This document shows, one piece after another, positions 22,677-33,992 of a stretch of DNA of 64,000 bases. Source of the DNA: Phoronis australis. Lineage: Eukaryota > Phoronida > Phoronidae. The first letter of the stretch is position 1. Each line of letters starts with the position of its first letter. Below the pieces are notes generated by a model. The model was not told the DNA's origin and did no database searches. It saw only the letters and a program-made list of their open reading frames with translations. The position numbers and the translations under genes were made by a program. Location: assembly GCA_002633005.1 (NCBI GenBank), contig NMRA01000024.1:639803-703802 (forward strand). The letters run 5' to 3'.

Positions 22677-25600
22677 TATGTTTGCTCTTCATATCAGCCA
22701 TTTCTTATATGTAGAGGTAAGCTGATTTCAGGTAGTTGTGGTGTCCAGCTGCAGCAAATAATAAGTATTAGCAAGGCATATCACCAACAGCTTGCAAGTG
22801 ATCATTCCAAGACCGATATGCCTTGATCATTGCCCAAGCAGTATGGAGCATCTTCACAGCTGACTCGTTTTTGACTGTGTACTAAGTTCAGACTTCTTCT
22901 TCTCAAGATTGTCGATGATCTGCACAATTGCGGCTGATTGTGGAGCACTTCAGACAGATGTTGATAATTTCCCGTGGGCTTCTAGTTTCCTTGTTTGGAT
23001 TTTTTAAATAAAAACCAGTTGCAAACAAATATATACTAGAAAATGTTTTACTTTTATGCAAAGACAGTGCTTTGGATTAAACATTTGATAGCTTAAATTT
23101 TAATGCAATGCTCAGATTTTAAAATAATTCAACCAGAATTCAGTCAAATCTAAATGTTTTAAGATCATTCAATCAGAACCAGTCACATTCAATCATACTT
23201 TTGTTATAGGGGATAAGACAGTGGTTTTTCGTTCTTGAATTTTTGCCGCCATCTTGAATTTCATATCTAATTGTGATCATATCTTAATTTCATGCACACC
23301 AGTGAGTTGCTCACCCCTTAAAACTATAGACCAAAACCAAAAATGATGTCTCTATCTCGATTATTGAAGAAGTTATGATTTCGAAACGTCGTTGCGGCCA
23401 TCTTGGAAATGACGCAGTTTTAACCCATTTCCGGTAATCAGATTTTGGTAGACTTTTTTCTTGTTAACAAGGATACCCAGTAGAGCATAAAACCACTGTA
23501 AAACCTTTTGCTGCAATTTTTTGTGGGTCAGGTGGTATATTGACTCGTTAATTAGCAGTCTTTTTTTCTTTTTTCGACTGTCCCCCCCCCCCCGCTTCCT
23601 NTTCCTAAGGCCCTGTCTAATAAACGTCATTTTCTTGCATTATTCTTTGCCTCTTGTAACAAAGAAAAATCTGTCGCGCTCGGTGACACGCGCACGCGCC
23701 GGCCATTTTCTAAAACTTTGCGACATTTTTCGGAAGATGTTGACAGCTTCGCAGCAGCAAAACTTATTCTAAAATTCGGTCTGCTGGTAAATACTAAAAA
23801 CATACAACGAAATGAAACCAGTTCCGATAATTCGTTGTGCCATGTACGCAGCTATCTTTGTGGAAGGGAACAACAACTGGCCAATGAAAGCCGACCCAAA
23901 AGAACGCAACACAATTTTAGCAGCAATGGTAGAACGACAATTTTTGCCGAGCTCTGATAAATAATTTAGTTTACTCAAGCATGAGTGTTTTTAGTGACAC
24001 TAATTTTGTGAAGATTTTACTTGTTCAGTTTTTTTAGCCAAATCGACCTAAAGCAGTATATTTCCCGCACCAAGGCTAAGACCCGTTTTTTGGCTTGACT
24101 AAACCGTCAAGTTGGAGAAAATGAATTTCAGTTGGTTCATTATTAGAAGCCACTCTAATGTTCGTAACCTGTGTACATCATTTTCAATGTATCTGATTAC
24201 TGTATTGTCAACAATCTCTTGACGAGTTATTATTAGAGTCGCTTCTAATGTTTGAAAAACCCAGATTGAATAAGCAGCTAACTGCAACTCGAAGGACTCT
24301 TATCATAGGTGATCTGTACATTATGCTGCACAGTAACGTGTCTATATTTATGCATGTGTGTTTTTTATCGTCATAGTTGCGCATGCCAACTTCACGTGCT
24401 ATGTTGCATTTGTCATTTCTGATGTGCGTTTCACTGTGAACTAGTTGTAAATAGTTGACTGAAGATTAGATATGTGTGTCTCGAAATATCGCTTTTTAAA
24501 TTATGTTACCTACTGATGACCTTCGGATTTTTATTGCACTGTTGTGATGTAAAGACAAGATCTCTATTTAGAGAATTTGAAAGAACTGAAATTAAACTAG
24601 TAAAAACAGATCAAAGTTGTGTCTTCAATGAAATATGTATTACATAAACATATACAAAACCATCTTCACGGGTGCATGTGTACTTTTCCATAAAGTTTTG
24701 TTCACATTCATTCTGCTCTTTTTGCTCAACTTCTACTTGACGCTTTCGAGTTTTAGAAAAATGAAATGTTGAATTTTTGAAAGGAAAATGTGTAAAATTT
24801 GAACTTGAAACACCTTTTCAATCAATGAAAAGTGAAAGGCGGTCCTTTGACACACAAAATGCAGCATAAAGCTGTGTTGTCATCTTGTACAAACATTTTC
24901 AAAACTCAAAAATATTGAAAATGGTAATTCGCCGTGCAGCTAGTGCGCGCAATTACTCCTGTTCAGCTATTCTTTGAGAAGCGGTGATGTGAGCAAAGAA
25001 CAAATGTCGTATCCATGCGTTCACATTAACGCACTTGTCCGTATCATGGTTTGGCCTTTCACCAGGATCACTTAAACAGATTTTTAAATGCATTCATAAG
25101 GACAAATTCTACGAGAAATTGCCAAAATAATGAATGTCAGTGGTACGACAAAACTGCTTGAGGACCCAGCAGACATGTTGTTAACAATTACTCCCTCATC
25201 GGCGCTCATATTGCACCGGAAGAGGTCAATTAGTGGAAAGGTCATTAAAAAATTAATATGTAATTTCTCCTACAATTTTAAAGAATTCCTTTTCATATTA
25301 GTAAACTGGTTGCTGTCAGTAACGTCCCATAATAATTCCAGTAATACGCACGCGCAGAGTCCGTTATTGTCACGCCGTGACAATAATCTTTCGAATGAGC
25401 CCCCCATTTGGCAAAGTGGACAAAAAGTTCCGCCTCAAAACAACAAAATGTCCGACAAAACGAGACAAAAGTCCACTAAAAAGGCGCGAATGCATAATTC
25501 ATAGCCCTGAACCTGATATCCCGTTTTTTTAGTCCTACATTTTTTGTTTGTAAAAGGTCCACATTGCCAACAATTTTAGCCCCTCCCCATATTTTAGACT

Positions 25601-26359
25601 GGGTGGGCGCATGTATTTGTGTTATAAAATGAACAAATGCGTTCATATGTGGAGGAGGCGTGGGTTTCTTCGGAGTAGCGTTTTCTTTTCGCAGTAGAGG
25701 TTTTTTGGAGTAGTGTTCTTTTGGAATAATGGGCAGTAAGCATACTAGACGCACCAGCATTGAACTGTTGAGCGTATGAGCATTTCCATGCCATATGCTT
25801 TCTCAATTGTGCCAATACAACCCTCATGAAACTTGTGAGCAAACTGTTTGGCCCACTATAGTACATGTATGTAATAGTGAGCATTTTGAAAATAAATCTT
25901 GAAGAGGTTAACGAAGAAAGCGGAAAATATTGAGATAAAAAACTAAATTTCAGAAGGCTGCTAGGCAGTTTTGACCTTTGACCTCTGGTTTTATCTTGAA
26001 AATGACCGCGTATTAATAAAATAACACCAGAAATGGACTCCCCATCACCGAAAATGGTATAAACAATGTATTGCATGACCCTGTTTGTCATCAAATTGAA
26101 AAAACCAATGTGGGTCGAAATTCAAAATGGCGGAATCCGCCATCTTGAATTGTAAAAAATGCTCAAAGTTGCACTAAGTGCAACCGAGCTAATTTTGTTC
26201 TCCTGGTCATATTTAATATATTTCAACAAAAAAACTACAGTAATCAACATTGCAGGGTTCACTATGGGAGCTATTGGGTTGGCAACTATACTAATCTACG
26301 GAGCGTCCGGTATAGGAGTAGGGAAGGGGAATTAAAGAATATTTGTAACTATTAGTACT
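22677..26359. other. Long stretch without a recognised gene
   Basis: It contains a C-homopolymer with an N at 23601, an inverted repeat at 24142-24250 and scattered short frames. The longest frame (166 codons, - strand, 26094-25594) has no recognisable domain or splice support, and I do not call it. Confidence 0.4.
24142..24250. repeat. 19-bp inverted repeats around an 71-bp spacer
   Basis: ATTAGAAGCCACTCTAATG at 24142 has an inverted partner ATTAGAGTCGCTTCTAATG ending at 24250, with one mismatch. This is probably a small foldback element. Confidence 0.55.
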
Positions 26360-26494
26360 GGACCTCGCTAAAAAGCAAGACTTCGCGAGATTACGTGAGA
26401 TATTGCCGTGTATTTTAAAAGAGAACATGTGACTTTGACTAGGTTTTAGCTAGGTCCTAGCGTAGGTCCTAGCGTCTACTAAACGCACGCCTGG
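26360..26494 (-). mobile_element. Inverted fragment of the LTR element
   Basis: The reverse complement matches 1975-2110 with scattered substitutions, including TAGACGCTAGGACCTA and ACGTAATCTCGCGAAGTC. No other part of the element is seen on either side. Confidence 0.8.
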
Positions 26495-27411
26495 ATTTAC
26501 CATTGGGGACTCTGACCAGGAAGTTTTTTTTTTTCCTAAGTATACTAGGACGTTTTTATGTCAGGGTAAGCGATTCATGTGGCAATATTCAAACAAGTGG
26601 AGGTGCTGTACTTAACCGGTGACGTCATAGGTTCTAGCACAGTCTGTTCAGCAATTCACCGATTTCAGCGGAAGTGAAAAGAAATTGTGGCATGCAGGGT
26701 GTCTGTTAAAGTTGGAATTTAGAATGCTTTGAGTTCATCGTTCCTCAATAGATATATAAAAAAATACTTCCTGTAATGAACTGAAAACAAGACGCATAGC
26801 GGTGAGAGCCAATATGATATTGCATTTTCCGCTTGCAACATGTGGCCACTACATGAGTTTTGCACATATTCTCGCACTAAACGTACAACTGACACAAAAC
26901 ACTAAGTGTACTGAATGGCCCTAGGCTAACCTAGTCTCCAACAACAGCCACAGGACAAGTAAATCTCTTGATTTAGCAACTCAAGACTGTTCATCTGTTG
27001 TTTATAGTGACATGCAGGCCTACTGAATTTCACCAGTGGACACAATAAAAAGCTTCGTCTCTATGCTGTTCAAAAACAAGTAACACTGCTGGTTGACATC
27101 TGTTTTACATTTGTGTAATACATGCATGGTCAGTCAGTTTGTGAATTTCCTGAAAAGACATCCAGATACTTCCACAGCAGGGTATAACCTAGGATTTTTG
27201 GTTCGCCCGCCGTGCCGATGGGGGGAGGGCGGGGTGGGGCGCTCCAGACAGGAGTGGCTGTTGAGCTCGGAAACAATATAAGTGCCCAGCTACTTTGAGA
27301 ATTTGCCCGATGTTACCCGCCGGGGCACCAACCGTGGCAAATGTTGCCCACCAAATTCGGCATCTGCCCCGCACACCAATGGGCGGGTGTGTGAGCTGCT
27401 GGGTAAAACTC

Positions 27412-27476
27412 TGATCCCGTTCCTGAGATTAATACCTGTTATTTAGTGGGACTAACTGGTTCTCAAATCAGGGACC
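27412..27476. repeat. Foldback repeat, copy 1
   Basis: The right arm AACTGGTTCTCAAAT and preceding TTATTTAGTGG resemble the element at 39493-39564. The left arm is more degenerate. Confidence 0.45.
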
Positions 27477-28349
27477 TATAAAACTCACTATTATCACCAA
27501 AATACTACCGTAATGTGACAACTTCAAATTCAAACAAAGCAGTACTGAACAGATCTAATGGGGGCAAGCACATAGTTTTGTTCCAGTAAAGTCGACTTCA
27601 GACATTCATTTCAACCGACATCTTCACTTCAGGCTTCGCACGCGAGCTACTGCTATGAAATGGATGTTTGCACAGTCTACTAATTTCAACTCCAAGACAA
27701 AAGCCCGGTGTCTTGAACACACAGTCAGGTCTCGTACTCATTTTATGCTGTTTGTTAATAGGTTTCACACATGTGCAGAGCACTTCCGGCACTGTTTCTC
27801 TTTTGGGTATTCTTTTGATGTCCCACACACTTCATCACAATAGTTGTAAAAACATGAACCCAGTGAACACTGCAAATCAGAATGGTCAGCCATTTTGTCA
27901 CCTCTAAAATGACACCCATTGTTGGACAATGGGTACACGAAAAAACGTGGAATTTTAGTGAAAATGGAAAAAAAAACTTTGATAAGTTTATTGTGGACTT
28001 GTCTGAAGTATTGGAGATATTAAGAAGGTGCCAGGTGTGTGGTGAGGGAGTCACACGGCGGGATATAAGCAGTTAATAATAATAAAAAAAACTTTATTTA
28101 AAGAGAGGATAAAATTACAATAAATGTAAAACATGCTTTAACCAAAGTCTAATATCCAGTATGGTTCTCTGCAGCAAGAAATTAAATTAATTAAATTAAG
28201 TTAGATAAACAGATTAAATTAAGATACAATAAGATACATTAAATAAAATAGTATTTACAAATTGGATAAACAAATTGAATTAGAGATAAATAAATAAATA
28301 ATTTTTTTCGGTAAATACTGTATATTGGAAAGACAAAAAGGAGGGACAT

Positions 28350-29312
28350 CTATGAAGACCACAGGTAACTGATGAGTTGGTGTCTGAACTTATCATAACA
28401 ATCAGCATCCTTAAGACTATTAGGCAAATTGTTCCACTGTTTGATCGTCTGAATAAAGAAGGACTTAGAATAAAACGATGTTCTGTGTCTGGGCAAAACC
28501 AAATTGTTTGAGGCAGAAAATCTTGTCCTGATCTGGTGGCTATTTCGAAGAAGTACGAGATTAAGAGATAGATAAGTCGGTACATTACCGTGAAAGCACC
28601 TATGCATCATACACAAACGCCTATATATAAAATATTTGTTAATAGGGAGCCACCCCAGTCTATTAAACATATGAGTTGACGGAGTGTCAAAAGGCACACC
28701 TAGAACAAGTCTGGCCGCCTGCTTCTGAGCCTTCAATAAAGAGGAAACTAATTTTGCATTGCATCCTGACCACACTGTACTACAATAAACGACGAACAGA
28801 GGGAATACACAAGCGCTGAAATATTGCAGACGCCCTTCTGTGGGAAGAAATGGTGATATACGCCGGAGAAGACCAAGGCGCTGCCTAATTTTGGACGCAG
28901 TCCCATTTATATGGCTAGACCAGCTGAGGGTCTTGTCTACAGTAACACCTAATAACTTTTCACTGTCAATATATTTGAGGCGCACATTGGAAATAGCAAG
29001 GTTAAGCTCAAGATTACTTCTACTATGGCGGTGCTCTGTGGCAATACTCGTACATTTTGTTTTTTCAGCATTAATTACCATTTTATTATCAGTACACCAG
29101 ATCGCAACCTTATCCAGATCAGACTGGAGTCTGTCCTTTACAGCGATCAGCGACAAAGTAGTATCATCTGCATACATGTCAACCGTGTTTTCGCAGACTA
29201 AAGAGAGATCATTTAGTAAAAAGTAAAAACAGCAGAGATCCCAGGATGGATCCCTGGGGAACACCGTGTGTGATACCTCGGGACTCAGACTGATGTCCAC
29301 CAAGGGATACAA
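28350..29312 (-). pseudogene. LINE reverse transcriptase, C-terminal two thirds
   Basis: The catalytic YADDTTL motif lies near 29180, followed by KLLGVTVDKTLSW and the conserved tail YSKSFFIQTIKQWNNLP. It is separated by a frameshift at about 29300 from the upstream segment. It belongs to the CR1/Jockey-like group by its motif spacing. Confidence 0.8.
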
Positions 29313-29742
29313 CCTGGCACCTCAGTCCCTGAGAGATATGATTTAAACCAATCTAAGGAGACCATGCCCACCTTGTAAATTAACAATTTTCTTAGAAGTA
29401 TATTGTGATCAACGAGATCAAAAGCTTTTTTAAAATCCAAAAATACTACACAAACGTTGTGACCACTATCTACACCCTGATCCCAGCCGTTAACAATATT
29501 AATGAGGGCAGTTTTACAGGAGTAGTCACTTCCTAAACCGGACTGAGATGCAACTACTAAATCATGCTCAGTCAAAAATGAATAAAAGGTATTGTGAACA
29601 TGCTTTTCCAACAATTTAGACAAGACCGGTAAAATTGAAATTGGTCTGTAATTGTTTACATTTTCAGTAGCACCGCCTTTGTGTGAAAGGGATACTTTTG
29701 CAAGTTTCCACAAACTAGGAAACTTGGAAGTTTTAATAGGTG
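29285..29742 (-). pseudogene. LINE reverse transcriptase, N-terminal part
   Basis: NNYRPISILPVLSKLLEKHV near 29660 and FLDFKKAFDLVDH near 29440 are RT motifs 1-3. The open frame continues upstream into host sequence (locus B exon 1) by chance fusion at the truncation point. Confidence 0.75.
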
Positions 29743-29956
29743 CTCTGGTCACCATCCAGTGGGAGTGTGTCGCGGGACACTCGGGAAAGTGGGACAGTTG
29801 TGCCTGTGAGTACTCTGCCTCATTATACTCGGGCTCAAACATATACCCACCCACTGACTGGCCGTGAAAAAATTCCTCGTCATCACAGCATGGAACAATG
29901 TCTCCGTTACTCACGTCACTACTGTCACTGTGATAAGGGTCGCCGACTCCAGCCAT

Positions 29957-32900
29957 TTTCAGATTAATATAAACTAAACAATCCCTAAGTACAACGTAAT
30001 TGAGTTCTCTAACAACCAAGCTTGTTGTAGAATACTCGTCGATGGAAAGTAGTGACAACAATTTTAGAAAAACAGCATTAAAACCAAAGTAGTACATCTC
30101 CTCACAGTAAATAGTAGAGTACGAGGAATTAATTAAATTACTAAAAGCTTTAATTAAGTGAAAAATATATCTGAGATAATCAACGTACCTTATTTTTGCT
30201 AAAAATGACATGATAAAGGTTGCTTTCGCCTTTAAGTAAACCAACGTGTTAATAATTGTTGTATTATACTCCGGCATTAGTGCGTACAAACGGCGCACAA
30301 ATAGTGATGGCTTTACACGACAAATATACAGATGTACAGTCTGAAAATAAGAAAACTCGGACATCTTTCCCCAAGCCTGCATGTAGGGCTGACAAAGTTT
30401 TTTTGTATTACTTTCAAGGGCATGGAGTCTTCTACATCAGTGCCATGTTATCATATTTTCAACTTTCTCGTTCGAGCAGCTTAAATATAAGGGCATAACT
30501 TACTGCTGGTTTTTCACAAGCATGAAATGTACCTCCACTGAAACAGTTCTAGTGTTACCATGGTAACCGATATTTTACTGTCGGTGCCGTTTTTCAGGCT
30601 TACATGAGTCATGAACCTATCACGTGATCTCGAAATAATTCAGAAAAGATTCAGTTTGAAGCAGAAACTGCATTAGAAATTGTTACAGTAATCAAATGGC
30701 TCATTTTGCATCAAGAAATTGCCTCATTTTGCCCTCCCCCCAGATTTAAGACTACCCCGGTATCTCCAAAACCACCAAATTCTGTGGTGTCATACTTCAC
30801 CCAATTTCTCTCATCCCCAATGTGATTTATTAGACTAAAAATGGGCCTGAATGGTTGACCCCCACCTTGTTGGCTGTACTGTGGTCGGTGGATCCGTGCA
30901 TTGATACTTAACATTAACGTTCTACTTTTGCATGAAGCGTCATATAAATAGGACTTTTATGAAAAAGGTTGCTTAAAACAAAAACGAAATGATGTTTTAG
31001 AAAACTGTACCATGATTTTTGTGATTTGAGCTTGGAAATTTATGTTAAATGCAATTTGGTCATGTTTTTGATACCGTTCTTTTGGTATGGATGTTCCTTT
31101 CCTTTTTGCTACGTTTCACTAAAAAGACGTGTCACGTGACCCAGTTGATGACAGATTGGCATAATTAAAGTTAAAAACCAAAGTCTCCCGGCTTTGTACT
31201 TTTAGAAAAAATATACTTTGACAAAGCTTATTACTATACCTGTCTTTATGTAAAGTGTCTAAATGCTTGTTGATCATACACAACCTTACAGTGACATTTC
31301 CTGCTTATTCGTATTCACTGACATTCACTACCGATATGGAAATTTTACTCCAAGTTACTCAAACACACAAAAATGTTTCCAAACTGTATATACCATGTTA
31401 AAAAATAATTTCCCTCCCCAAACATATCATTTAGTTGCGTTGACATGAAAAAGATTGCTCAAAGAGCTCCCAGTTTTGACAGTCGGTTGTCCAATCATTT
31501 CAAGATGGTGCAATGCTTGTTATTATTAATAGGTGACACCCAGAATTCCTTTGGGTGGTAGAAATCAGTTGCACCGTATCCTTTTAAGGGAAATTTTTAG
31601 ACCAGTTTGTTTAGAATTCAACCTCTTTCGTGATTTTCAGTTTCTGGATGTAGGTGGGGATGAATTGGCCTTTTTACTATACTTTTTATATCCCCCAGCA
31701 GTACCGACTGACTGACTCCATCCGTTCAATGCCAATATTGGGGGGGAAGCAAAAAGTAGCAAATTTCGGATTACGCGACTGTAAAAGAACGATCCTTAAA
31801 CGTAAACCATCCTCATACATCAAACCTGTGTTTTAAATTCCTTCCGTTGCTTTCAGAAGGCTGCCTGCTTTACAGAATAGAATCAAGATTATTTAGATAG
31901 GGTTGAGATGGATTTGGCCGACTGATTCAAGTAAAAACACGTTTCAACAATGAAGGTTTTTCGCAGCAAGTGCAAGCTTATGCACTGCACTCTTCGGAAC
32001 TCAAACCAGAGCTAAAACAGCAGCGGGTAAAATTGCATTCCACTCCAAGGAAACATAATTTAACATCAACTGTTACATTAATTTTTTATTACGTCATAAA
32101 AGCATTACATCGATAAATGTTGCATTAGCTATTTGAGAATATTGTAATCTCATATAAATTCAGATCTTGTGTGACCATTGTTCATTAAAAATCTTGCCTT
32201 TCACTCAGTATGAAAGTGGCAGTTTGTCTGATTGTTAAATGCTCGTTATCAATAGCATTGGCTGTTTTCACTTGGAACCATGAATTTGCTGTGGGCCTGA
32301 ACGGAATCTTGTGCATAGTGACAAGCAATTCAATGCTGCTCAACTCGAAATTGTTTGAAGTGCAAATAAATCGAGAATGAAATGCACAGTTAAATAAGCA
32401 GTTGAAACACTCACATCAGTGTAATCACTGAACCCAGACTGCAGTGTAGACAAAGTAACAGAATAGTTCAAAGGTCAGAGGTTGCCGTGAATAGTTCAAT
32501 TTCATCTATAGTTGTTATTGTTCGAGCTCCAGTGAAAGTGGCCAATGACATTAAAAATACCCCTCACCCAAGTATACAACTTTTCAATGTATTTAGAAGT
32601 AATATTTATCTGAATAAACAATTCTCAACAAAATGGAAATTTTGAAACAATAAATTATGTGAAAAAATAATGTACAACTTCTGGGCTTAGCTCAATAACA
32701 ACTACATATATTTACAGGAAGTAATTAAGTACACCTCTCACAACAATATAAAATGTAACAAAATAAACAAAAAACTCAATGCATCAACATGTTTTAATAC
32801 CAGGGCAAATGGAAATCACTTTCACAACTTTTTAGGGCAATACACGTGAAGTATTTTCACAAAATGTATTAACTTTCGAATAATGGTTTCCACAAAACAA

Positions 32901-33850
32901 TTTTCAAAAAGACAACATTTTCAAGTCAAAAGGGCAATTTTTTCATAAATTATGAAATTATTTAGATTCATTTTCAATTAATTTCCTTACGTGATATTGC
33001 AATAATTTTGATTATGCCAAATGAATTGTGGAAATTTTGGAAAGTATTGTGACCATAGAGACAAAATGTTGTGAAATGTAAAGTCAGATAGTCGCACAAG
33101 ATGAACCACATGGCAAAGTCGGTGAACACGAAAACAAGTGACGAGAAATGTAATAAAGTATAGCTTTGGCAGGAAGCACAAAATTAACAGAAGTTGTCTA
33201 AACTACAACAGACAAACTATACAAATGACAACATTTCATGTCGGTATATACACAACTAGGCAATTCCACAGCGTGTGTCTCCTCCGTTATCAGAAAAAAT
33301 ATTGAGCGTCCACTCAATTTGTTTAGTCTAGTCTACTACATTTTTTGTCGCTTCATGGTGATGATTTGACATGTCTCCTCTCGAAACAGTTATGTGGAAA
33401 TGAGTTCCACAGTATTTTTGCACGTAACGTAGGGAACCAATACTGTGTAATCACCCAACTACAACAAGGGAAGCTAGCAGTATTGAGACAACATTGCGCA
33501 AACTCGAGACAATGACATCCCGTTAAATAGTCGTCATGGCGACTGCCATTTCGTGGGACGGCACTCATTGCCCAGATGTCACCAATGATGCCAGTGGCAC
33601 ATTGTTAAAGATGCATTCACTATTCAGGTCCTACTTTAGAAATCCACAACACCAACAATCAAATGAATACCAACGCATATCTGCTGCTGTTGAACGATCT
33701 ACGTAAGCTACCACCAAAATGGTACATGCACAGTGTGTCCTAAAGCTGCATGTAGGTCACATGTATCAGCAACGAGAGTTATCTTGGCTTAATACAGCGA
33801 TTACAAGATGTTGAAGGTGAGACAATAACAAAGGCTGATCGAGGTTGCCA
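29957..33850. other. Stretch between locus B and the 3' end of CAMSAP
   Basis: I see no supported gene. The part next to 33850 should be the CAMSAP 3' UTR on the - strand. I could not place its polyadenylation signal with confidence; an ATTAAA-type signal on the - strand lies near 32795. Confidence 0.4.
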
Positions 33851-33992
33851 TTAGCGATGCGATCCTCCTGGCTTTTTGGTCGCTACCGGTTTCTTCGCCC
33901 ACAGTGAGTCCTTGATGGTGATGGCGTCGATGGAGACGGACAAGTGCTTAGTGGACTCCACTTCTGCGAAACTCTTGCCTCCTGAATTGTAT
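33851..33992 (-). CDS. CAMSAP: CAMSAP exon 18 (CKK domain end and stop)
   Basis: Acceptor ACTTTCAG; TAA stop at 33853-33851. ESTKHLSVSIDAITIKDSLW is the conserved end of the CKK domain, followed by a basic tail. Confidence 0.97.

Larger units (their letters stand above)
28078..29746 (-). mobile_element. 5'-truncated CR1/Jockey-like LINE
   Basis: The - strand carries an RT without endonuclease, beginning about FPSLWKLAKVSLSHKGG at 29740 and ending with a 3' tail of ATT/AT-rich repeats near 28078-28100. A TTAATA-like string at both edges may be a target duplication. The truncation at the 5' side is typical of target-primed insertion. Confidence 0.8.
27765..29956 (-). pseudogene. Cysteine-rich P2RX7-C-like gene remnant, interrupted by a LINE (locus B)
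   Basis: Exon 1 (29956-29753) has an ATG in excellent context (AAAATGG) and 68 codons rich in acidic residues, including GGYMFEPEYNEAEYSQAQ. It ends in HSHWM at a possible donor (GTGACC). A - strand exon at 27869-27765 follows a TTTGCAG acceptor in the same phase and reads CSLGSCFYNYCDEVCGTSKE then KEKQCRKC before a stop. The acidic FEP motif followed by W and spaced cysteines recalls proteins with a P2RX7 C-terminal domain, but the W-C-x-C core is not exact. A CR1-like LINE occupies 28.08-29.75 kb between the two parts. The family call is tentative. Confidence 0.35.

Noticed and set aside
25594-26094. A 166-codon - strand frame
   Set aside because: No domain, no splice sites and no codon or motif pattern that suggests coding.
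28350-30382. A long - strand protein joining an acidic host exon to reverse transcriptase
   Set aside because: The join occurs at the 5' truncation point of a LINE; it is an accidental in-frame fusion, not a gene.
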